This document shows, piece after piece, positions 43,735 to 49,747 of a stretch of DNA of 49,747 nucleotides. Made by a program: the position numbers and the translations under genes. The first letter of the stretch is position 1. Every line of letters starts with the position of its first letter. The stretch lies in NCBI RefSeq assembly GCF_004358205.1, contig NZ_SMYO01000024.1:1-49747 (forward strand), in the 5' to 3' direction. The notes under the pieces are model-generated. The model was not told the DNA's origin. It worked only from the letters and a program-made list of their open reading frames with translations, and searched no databases. This DNA comes from Bacillus salipaludis (GTDB lineage: Bacteria > Bacillota > Bacilli > Bacillales_B > DSM-18226).

Positions 43735-44445
43735 TTAAATTTTCTTCGACGTTTTTACTGTTGCATTTGAATCTTGTATAAAATCATCTTTATACTCTAC
43801 CAATCCGATTGTGCAGCCGGGTCCAATTTTGACCGTATTTCCTCTTACAGTTTCTGCTTTCGTATTTTCTAAATAAAGGTCGTCTCCTTCAATCACCTTT
43901 GCTGTAAGGGTACCTTCCTCACCTACAAAAGGTAAAAGAGAGTTTCTTTTTCTTTTTATCGTGATTTTCCCGCCGCCGATTTCCTCCGCACGGCTTTCCC
44001 CGAACCGTAAAGAAATTTTAATCGTATCAGCATTTAATAACCCTTTGATTTCAAACCCGCCACTTGAATCGAACGTTTCATATTCAACATCGCCTGCAAC
44101 TGCAATACTGCCTTTAACATTGGCTGTATCACCATTAAGGCTTTCTCTAACATCAAGTGTTCCCAGGATTTTTATTTTTTTCAAATAAGCTTTGCCGCCA
44201 ATTTCCATTGTACCCATTACCAGCAAATCTTCTAACTCGGCATTCCCTTTTACCTCTGCCTCACCTAAAACCTTCATCGAACCTGTTTTGAGATTTTCCG
44301 CAACCTCTGTCGTTCCATAAACCTTAAACACGGAAGCTTCAACATCATCAACGATCGTACCCTCGCCGCGGACACTGATTTTATCATATCGTCCGCCGGG
44401 ATAGCTCCCTGAGCCGTTAATAATTAGATTTTCTTTACTTTTCAT
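43735..44445 (-). CDS. bacF: bactofilin-like protein (YhbF/BacF)
   Basis: A 236-residue protein made of short beta-helix-like repeats (for example VKVYGTTEVAENLKTGSMKVLGEAEVKGNAELEDLLVMG), consistent with a polymer-forming bactofilin (DUF583) core. It begins ENLIINGSGSYPGGRYDKISVRGEGTIVDDVE, as its neighbour does (LVINGFGASNGGQFHQVTLNGKGTVNSDVE), so the two are paralogs. In B. subtilis the YhbE/YhbF pair is linked to flagellar assembly. It sits 18 bases after yhbE. Confidence 0.87.
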   Translation of the reverse strand: MKSKENLIINGSGSYPGGRYDKISVRGEGTIVDDVEASVFKVYGTTEVAENLKTGSMKVLGEAEVKGNAELEDLLVMGTMEIGGKAYLKKIKILGTLDVRESLNGDTANVKGSIAVAGDVEYETFDSSGGFEIKGLLNADTIKISLRFGESRAEEIGGGKITIKRKRNSLLPFVGEEGTLTAKVIEGDDLYLENTKAETVRGNTVKIGPGCTIGLVEYKDDFIQDSNATVKTSKKI

Positions 44446-44463
44446 CTCCCTTATCCCCCCTCA

Positions 44464-45186
44464 TTACATTTTTTTGCTTTCGCCCACAACAGCACTTGAA
44501 TCAATAGAAAGTTCATCTGTATATTCGACAACGTCAATTTCACAATTTTGGCCAATGGTTACATGGTTTCCCCGCACTACTGCAGCCTTCGTATTTTCAA
44601 GTTGGATCATATCGCCCTCAATGATTTCCACCCTTAATTGAGTTTGAAAAAGAGATTTAAATAACCCCAGCCAAGACGGCTTATATTTCACAACAATCGA
44701 TTGCCCGCCAATTTCCTTCGCCTGGCACTCTCCAAAAATCTTAATATCCACTTCATCCGCATTTAACAGACCGCCAATCGTAAACATCGATTCAGCCTTG
44801 AAAAGTTCTGCCTCACAATCCTCTCCCACTGTCAGCTTTCCTTTTACCTTTATTTCTTCTGCTTTGACTTTACCGCCAACAGAAGCTTTTCCTGAAACCT
44901 TAAGTTTTTCAACTAATAGGTTTTTTCCAATTTTTGCAGTGCCATCAATAGAAAGGTCTTTAGCCGCAACGGTTCCACCTATTTTGGCCATCCCATTAAT
45001 TTTGGCAATTTCAGTGTGGATGTTCCCCTTGACCGTCCCTGTTCCATTACATTCAAATCCCTTACATTCGACATCGCTGTTTACCGTTCCCTTTCCGTTG
45101 AGTGTTACCTGATGAAACTGTCCGCCATTCGATGCCCCGAAGCCATTTATAACCAGGTCTCCCCTTTTTTGCATCTCCATTCCCAT
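44464..45186 (-). CDS. bacE: bactofilin-like protein (YhbE/BacE)
   Basis: A 240-residue bactofilin paralog with regularly repeated beta-strand units (CKGFECNGTGTVKGNIHTEIAKINGMAKIGGTVAAKDLSIDGTAKIG), each of about 17-20 residues, and a C-terminal part ending with IDVVEYTDELSIDSSAVVG. No signal peptide or membrane helix, so cytoplasmic, as is usual for these scaffold-forming proteins. Six bases separate it from the stop of yhbD, and it is followed by yhbF. Confidence 0.88.
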   Translation of the reverse strand: MGMEMQKRGDLVINGFGASNGGQFHQVTLNGKGTVNSDVECKGFECNGTGTVKGNIHTEIAKINGMAKIGGTVAAKDLSIDGTAKIGKNLLVEKLKVSGKASVGGKVKAEEIKVKGKLTVGEDCEAELFKAESMFTIGGLLNADEVDIKIFGECQAKEIGGQSIVVKYKPSWLGLFKSLFQTQLRVEIIEGDMIQLENTKAAVVRGNHVTIGQNCEIDVVEYTDELSIDSSAVVGESKKM

Positions 45187-45192
45187 TCTCCT

Positions 45193-45816
45193 TTATAATA
45201 ATTTCGATTTCATTTCTTCCATACAGGCCATTAGCGACAGCTGAGCAACAATTTTCATTCCTCGTTCAAAATGAAAGGACTCTGTATTGATTAACAAAAG
45301 ACAGGAGGATACCCCCAACTTTCTAGTAATCACCAGTTCGGCACTTTTTTGCTTGATCATTGATGCTTGATCCTTTAATACCTGGAGTACCATTTTTCCT
45401 TCTTCGAGATTAATTTGACCTGATTGCAACAGCTTTTCTAACACAAACACTTCAAGCATTCTTGAAAAACTAAATTGTAAACTGCCATTTTCATTCTCTA
45501 AGTAAAAATTTATAACCGTTTCTGAAACAATGTTACGCCTTATTAAATCATCTTTAGTTAAATTTAAGTCAGATATATTGGGAGAAAACATATCGGCAAG
45601 TTCATCCAGTGATAGATTTTCTTTCATCGTTTGAATTTTATTGATTCGTTCTAAGATTTTTTCTTTTGGAAAAAAGGTTTCCTGTCCGGTAAACGTTGAT
45701 TTCCGGATAAACCAATCCTCCGGGATCAAGTCCTTGCGTTTCCACCTATACAGCTGCCCATAGGAGATTCCTGCTAATTCCAATAATTCTTTTTTCGATA
45801 TTAACTCCTCGTTCAT
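45193..45816 (-). CDS. yhbD: MerR-like DNA-binding protein YhbD (DUF4004)
   Basis: A 207-residue protein starting MNEELISKKELLELAGISYGQLYRWKRKDLIPEDWF, a MerR-like helix-turn-helix, then IRKSTFTGQETFFPKEKILERI and an alpha-helical C-terminal part. It closely fits B. subtilis YhbD. ATG 45816 has AAAGGGG eight bases upstream; the frame open to 45930 has no such support. It heads the yhbD-bacE-bacF-MFS run and probably regulates it. Just upstream GTAAC-N8-GTTAC (45843-45861) is a candidate operator. Confidence 0.87.
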   Translation of the reverse strand: MNEELISKKELLELAGISYGQLYRWKRKDLIPEDWFIRKSTFTGQETFFPKEKILERINKIQTMKENLSLDELADMFSPNISDLNLTKDDLIRRNIVSETVINFYLENENGSLQFSFSRMLEVFVLEKLLQSGQINLEEGKMVLQVLKDQASMIKQKSAELVITRKLGVSSCLLLINTESFHFERGMKIVAQLSLMACMEEMKSKLL

Positions 45817-45842
45817 TGTAATGGCCCCTTTCTTGTTTTTAA

Positions 45843-45861
45843 TGTAACATAACACTGTTAC
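45843..45861. promoter_or_regulatory. inverted repeat upstream of yhbD (candidate operator)
   Basis: GTAAC-N8-GTTAC lies 27 bases before the yhbD start. On the minus strand it falls in a roughly 19-base gap downstream of TTTACA, the placement used by MerR-type activators, but the -10 is poor. Confidence 0.35.
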
Positions 45862-45890
45862 GTTGTAAAGGTAGCTTTGTTTTATCGAAT

Positions 45891-45921
45891 AAAAAAACCT
45901 TCCCATTTTCATGGAAAGGTT
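45891..45921 (-). terminator. terminator after rex
   Basis: On the minus strand AACCTTTCCAT-GAAA-ATGGGAAGGTT followed by TTTTT. Confidence 0.88.
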
Positions 45922-45932
45922 GATTCTCAAAT

Positions 45933-46586
45933 TTATTCTGCTATTTCCGCTGTTGGGTAATGCTTTAAAAAGTAAACAAGTGATTGAAGCTCTACGGCAA
46001 GGTCGATGTGATGAACCCTAATGGAAGATGGTATATTTAAACGGGCGGGTGTGAAATTTAAGATTCCTTTCACCTCAGCACTCACAAGCCGGTCCGTAAT
46101 GATCTGCGCCACTGGAGCAGGAACGGTTAGAATCGCAACCTGAACATTTTCCTCCGTAATATACTTCTCTAAATCATCCATATGATAGACCGGGACATCC
46201 CCGATGGTCGTACCCATTTTATTCGGGTCCACATCAAAGGCGCACGTAATTTTTGTATTATTATTTTTTAAGAAATTGTAGTTTAAAAATGCTGTTCCAA
46301 GATTACCAACGCCGATTAATGCAACCTTTGTTAATTCATCCTGGTCCAATGTCTTTCGGAAAAAGGTTAGTAAATAATTCACATTGTAGCCATAACCTTT
46401 TTTCCCAAGGGCGCCAAAATAGGAAAAATCTCTGCGGATTGTTGCTGAATCCACTTTTACCGCTTCACTTAATTCTGCTGAGGAAACTCTCTGTTTCCCT
46501 GAAGCATACAGATTTTGAATAAATCGATAATATAAGGGTAGTCGCTTTGCTGTTGCTTGTGGAATTTTCATTGTTTCGTTTGTCAT
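45933..46586 (-). CDS. rex: redox-sensing transcriptional repressor Rex
   Basis: A 217-residue NADH/NAD+-sensing repressor. The N-terminal winged helix includes [61 protein letters not shown] (nearly the standard Bacillus sequence); the Rossmann domain has GVGNLGTA (G-x-G-x-x-G) at about residues 88-95, then [10 protein letters not shown]. It represses fermentation and respiration genes when NAD+ is high. ATG 46586 follows AGGAGG with tight spacing of three bases; the frame upstream of it is not supported. It lies 40 bases from moaC in the same direction. In B. subtilis tatAy-tatCy follow rex; here yhbDEF does. Confidence 0.96.
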   Translation of the reverse strand: MTNETMKIPQATAKRLPLYYRFIQNLYASGKQRVSSAELSEAVKVDSATIRRDFSYFGALGKKGYGYNVNYLLTFFRKTLDQDELTKVALIGVGNLGTAFLNYNFLKNNNTKITCAFDVDPNKMGTTIGDVPVYHMDDLEKYITEENVQVAILTVPAPVAQIITDRLVSAEVKGILNFTPARLNIPSSIRVHHIDLAVELQSLVYFLKHYPTAEIAE

Positions 46587-46626
46587 ATTCCTCCTGCACC
46601 CCCGCATAATTAATTTCGTTCATATT

Positions 46627-47121
46627 TTAAAAAACATTAGTTCTTTTAAAATCGCCGTTTTTACCGCCGGTTTTTTCTACTAAATAAGTCGGTCCAATCA
46701 CCATGCCCTTATCAATTGCTTTACACATATCATAGACGGTCAGAGCACAAGCAGATGCAGCTGTTAGCGCTTCCATTTCAACACCTGTATTCCCTTTTGT
46801 TTTAACGGATACGGCAATACCTAATTTATACATCTCTTGCTGATCAGGTTCCCAGGAAAAAGAAATATTCACCCCTGTTAATGGAATCGGATGACACATC
46901 GGAATAATATCCCATGTCTTTTTGGCCGCCATAATACCGGCAACCTGGGCTACTGCTAGGACATCTCCTTTTTTCATCTCATTGTGGGTAATTTTATCAA
47001 ATATTTCTTTACTGACGGTAATACTGGAATGAGCTAATGCGGTGCGGGCAGTCTCCGGTTTATTACTAACGTCCACCATTTTTGCTCTGCCCTCTTCATT
47101 AAAGTGAGTAAATTCTGCCAT
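46627..47121 (-). CDS. moaC: cyclic pyranopterin monophosphate synthase MoaC
   Basis: A 164-residue molybdenum-cofactor enzyme that makes cyclic pyranopterin monophosphate together with MoaA. Landmarks are [46 protein letters not shown] and [26 protein letters not shown], and the C-terminal KTGGKNGDF. It has the normal length and lies between ydiF and rex as in B. subtilis. The ATG has AAAGGAGG upstream. Confidence 0.97.
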   Translation of the reverse strand: MAEFTHFNEEGRAKMVDVSNKPETARTALAHSSITVSKEIFDKITHNEMKKGDVLAVAQVAGIMAAKKTWDIIPMCHPIPLTGVNISFSWEPDQQEMYKLGIAVSVKTKGNTGVEMEALTAASACALTVYDMCKAIDKGMVIGPTYLVEKTGGKNGDFKRTNVF

Positions 47122-47311
47122 ATAAAAATTCCTCCTTTCAAATCATACACTATTTTTCAGTCTATGTGTGTGAAACTTTGAGCGAATCATTCCTATATTT
47201 TTAACATTTTTCCAACATTTTGGGCCAATGCACCCTTTGCGGCCTGCGTTTTATTGCCGACACTCTAGGAATACGGTACACTATTTCTATGTAATAGAGG
47301 TGAAAAAAACA

Positions 47312-49237
47312 ATGATTTTATTGCAAGTGAATCAATTAGCAAAATATTATGGTGCTGACCTTATTTTATCGAATATAAAACTGGAATTACAAACACGGGA
47401 CCGTGTCGCTTTAGTTGGACGAAACGGCGCGGGAAAGTCGACGTTGTTAAAAATTATCGCCGGGCACCTGTCACATGATGGCGGAGAAATCATCAAACCA
47501 AAAGAAGTGACCATTGGGTATTTAGCGCAAAATACGGGTTTAGAGTCTAATTTGTCCATTTGGGAAGAAATGCTGACTGTATTTGAACCATTGCGCGCGA
47601 TGGAAAAAAATTTAAGACAGCTTGAAGAACAAATGGCAGACCCTGCTGCAATCGCAGATACAAGCAAATATGAGAGGATTCTAAAAGACTATGACCAGCT
47701 TCAGGTGAAATTTAAGGAACAGGGTGGATACCAGTATGAGGCGGATATTCGCTCCGTGTTGCACGGGTTAAATTTCCCTGATTATTCCTTAATGATAGCG
47801 TCTTTAAGCGGCGGTCAAAAAACCCGTTTGGCCTTAGGGAAATTGCTGCTAACCAAGCCGGATATTTTAATTTTAGACGAACCTACCAACCATCTAGATA
47901 TTGATACCCTCTCCTGGCTGGAGCAATATTTGCAAAGCTACGATGGGGCAATTCTAATTGTATCCCATGACCGCTATTTTTTGGACAAGGTTGTGACACA
48001 GGTCTACGAGGTTTCTCGAAAGCAAATCCAAAGATATACAGGCAATTATAGTTCTTACCTTGAACAAAAAGCGGCAAATTATGAACGTGACCTGAAGCTT
48101 TATGAAAAACAGCAACAGGAAATTGCCAATCTACAAGATTTTATCCAGAAGAATTTAGCAAGGGCCTCGACAACGAAACGAGCCCAGAGCCGACGAAAAA
48201 AACTTGAAAAGATGGATGTAATCGATCGACCGTTAGGGGATGAAAAATCAGCTTCCTTCTCGTTTGAAATTGAGAAGCAAAGTGGAAATGATGTCCTAAC
48301 CTTCGATTCTCTTGCTGTCGGATATGACGGCGAAAGAATTTCAGAGGGAATTTCCTTTCGAGTATTTCGGGGCGAAAGCATCGCCCTGGTGGGCCCTAAT
48401 GGAATTGGAAAATCGACGCTATTAAAAACACTCATTAGGAAACTTCCTGTATTAGCCGGAAATATCCTTTATGGGACAAATCTTTCAATTGGTTATTATG
48501 ACCAAGAACAAGCGGAATTAACCTCCAATAAGCGTGTGTTAAATGAACTGTGGGATGATTATCCACTAAAAAGCGAAAAGGAAATTCGCACAGTTTTGGG
48601 TAATTTCTTATTTTCCGGGGATGATGTTTTAAAAATTGTTTCTACCTTGAGCGGTGGCGAGAAAGCACGGCTTGCTCTTGCGAAATTAATGCTGGAAAAG
48701 GCTAATCTATTAATTTTGGACGAACCTACCAACCATCTCGATTTGGATAGCAAGGAAGTTCTTGAGAATGCTTTAATCGATTATCCAGGTACAATTTTGT
48801 TTGTTTCCCATGACAGATATTTTATTAACCGTATCGCTACAAAGGTTGTTGAGCTAAGCCGTCATGGCAGTTTAGAGTATCTGGGCGATTATGATTATTA
48901 TTTAGAGAAGAAACTGGAACAGGAAGAGATTGCGGCACTTGAGGCTGCGGCTTCGGCTGCTGCTAAAAAAGCCGGACAGGAGGACGCTTCTGAGAAGAGC
49001 ATTTATCAACAGGATAAAGAAAGTAAGAAGCTCGAACGGCAGCGCAAGCGCAAGTTAGAAGATATTGAGATAAAAATTGAGGGCCTTGAGGAACAAATTC
49101 AAAGTTATGAGGAGCAATTATGTGACCCGGATGTTTTCCAGGATCACGAAAGGGTGTTAGAAATTACCCAGTTGAATGAAAAAGCAAAAGCGGAACTCGA
49201 ACATTTAATGGAAGAGTGGGCAGAGCTTGCCGAATAA
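47312..49237 (+). CDS. ydiF: ABC-F family ATPase (YdiF)
   Basis: A 641-residue soluble protein with two ABC domains and no membrane part. Walker A motifs are GRNGAGKST (about 39) and GPNGIGKST (about 365); signatures are LSGGQKTRLALG and LSGGEKARLALA; both Walker B regions read LILDEPTNHLD. The linker is rich in Lys/Arg (TKRAQSRRKKLEK) and the C-terminus is a charged coiled coil. Members bind the ribosome. ATG 47312 follows GAGGTG; the frame open to 47228 starts without an RBS. Confidence 0.94.
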   Translation: MILLQVNQLAKYYGADLILSNIKLELQTRDRVALVGRNGAGKSTLLKIIAGHLSHDGGEIIKPKEVTIGYLAQNTGLESNLSIWEEMLTVFEPLRAMEKNLRQLEEQMADPAAIADTSKYERILKDYDQLQVKFKEQGGYQYEADIRSVLHGLNFPDYSLMIASLSGGQKTRLALGKLLLTKPDILILDEPTNHLDIDTLSWLEQYLQSYDGAILIVSHDRYFLDKVVTQVYEVSRKQIQRYTGNYSSYLEQKAANYERDLKLYEKQQQEIANLQDFIQKNLARASTTKRAQSRRKKLEKMDVIDRPLGDEKSASFSFEIEKQSGNDVLTFDSLAVGYDGERISEGISFRVFRGESIALVGPNGIGKSTLLKTLIRKLPVLAGNILYGTNLSIGYYDQEQAELTSNKRVLNELWDDYPLKSEKEIRTVLGNFLFSGDDVLKIVSTLSGGEKARLALAKLMLEKANLLILDEPTNHLDLDSKEVLENALIDYPGTILFVSHDRYFINRIATKVVELSRHGSLEYLGDYDYYLEKKLEQEEIAALEAAASAAAKKAGQEDASEKSIYQQDKESKKLERQRKRKLEDIEIKIEGLEEQIQSYEEQLCDPDVFQDHERVLEITQLNEKAKAELEHLMEEWAELAE

Positions 49238-49246
49238 AATGAGTTG

Positions 49247-49278
49247 GTCCTTCATCCGAGTGGTGAAGGACTTTTTTG
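49247..49278 (+). terminator. terminator after ydiF
   Basis: GTCCTTCATC-CGAGT-GGTGAAGGAC followed by TTTTTTG. Confidence 0.9.
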
Positions 49279-49747
49279 TTAGTTTTTAGGGTATTTTGGA
49301 CTTCATTGGCTTTATGAGGACCATTTTCTAAGCTCTTGTGATGTGTTTTGGCTTTCATTCGCTTCATGAAGACCATTTTCTAAGCCCTTGCTATGCGTTT
49401 TGGCTTTCATCCGGGGAATGAAGACCATTTTCTGAGCCCTTGCTATGCGTTTTGGCTTTCATCCGCTTTATGAAGACCATTTTCTAACCCCTTGCTATGT
49501 GTTTTGGCTTTCATCCGCTTCATGAACACCATTTTCTGAGCCCTTGCTATGCGTTTTGGCTTTCATCCGGGGAATGAAGACCATTTTCTGAGCCCTTGCT
49601 ATGCGTTTTGGCTTTCATCCGCTTCATGAACACCATTTTCTGAGCCCTTGCTATGCGTTTTGGCTTTCATCCGGGGAATGAAGACCATTTTCTAAGCTCT
49701 TGCTATACGTTTTGGCTTTCATCCGCTTCATGAAGACCATTTTCTGA
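49279..49747. repeat. 52-bp tandem repeat array, continues past the right edge
   Basis: CCATTTTCT recurs at 49321, 49373, 49425, 49477, 49529, 49581, 49633, 49685 and 49737, exactly 52 bases apart each time. A degenerate unit precedes (49279-49320). The unit contains GCTATGCGTTTTGGCTTTCATCC. Two variants occur, one with CCGCTTCATGAAGACC and one with CCGGGGAATGAAGACC, in a partly alternating order. Since 52 is not a multiple of three and no frame stays open with an RBS, it is non-coding. Confidence 0.95.

Noticed and set aside
49279..49747. CRISPR array
   Set aside because: Units are contiguous 52-bp copies with no unique spacers and no cas genes nearby; it is a tandem repeat.

Overview
The window is chromosomal DNA from a Gram-positive of the Bacillaceae (Bacillus/Neobacillus-like). 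This rests on B. subtilis-type gene order (ydiF-moaC-rex ... ydiK-ydiL-groES-groEL ... yeaC-yeaD-yebA-guaA-pbuG), a CIRCE operator, guanine riboswitches, a GlcT/PtsG antitermination system, strong AGGAGG ribosome binding sites and frequent TTG/GTG starts. No database search was possible; family names come from motifs, length and context.

Layout, left to right. 1-480: 5' end of a 16S rRNA gene running off the left edge on the minus strand, with tandem rrn promoters. 481-4.9 kb: a secreted serine hydrolase, then glcT-ptsG. 4.9-12.9 kb: core block pbuG, guaA (each behind a guanine riboswitch), yebA, yeaD, yeaC. About 13-38.5 kb: a large accessory region sitting between yeaC and groEL. 38.8-42 kb: groESL with CIRCE, ydiL, ydiK. 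42.2-45.9 kb: an MFS drug exporter and a yhbDEF bactofilin operon placed between ydiK and rex. 45.9-49.2 kb: rex, moaC, ydiF. 49.28 kb to the end: a 52-bp tandem repeat array that continues past the window.

The accessory region holds two systems. (1) 13-22 kb: a Rieske oxygenase, an aldehyde dehydrogenase and a tartrate/D-malate dehydrogenase in one operon behind a near-consensus sigma-54 promoter, with a divergent PAS/AAA+ sigma-54 activator and a separate DUF3311-SSS transporter-CocE hydrolase operon. The chemistry fits degradation of a quaternary amine such as carnitine (oxygenase to malic semialdehyde, dehydrogenase to malate, decarboxylation to pyruvate), but no reductase partner is present. 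(2) 24.6-34 kb: a PQQ biosynthesis operon with a 24-residue pqqA, an extra small membrane-protein gene, and pqqB that apparently starts with ATT, followed by pqqC, pqqD and pqqE. Next to it are two PQQ dehydrogenases that are lipoproteins with a fused cytochrome c domain, each accompanied by a related small secreted protein. Both dehydrogenases carry the Asp-x-Asp pattern known from lanthanide-dependent quinoproteins. PQQ synthesis is typical of Gram-negatives, so this Gram-positive cell-surface alcohol-oxidising system is the most notable content.

Other structure includes two intergenic arrays with exactly 21-bp period and five units each, TATCGC-N3-GCGATA palindromes around a DUF3967 RacA-like regulator, and a small protein that looks like an inactivated zinc protease.
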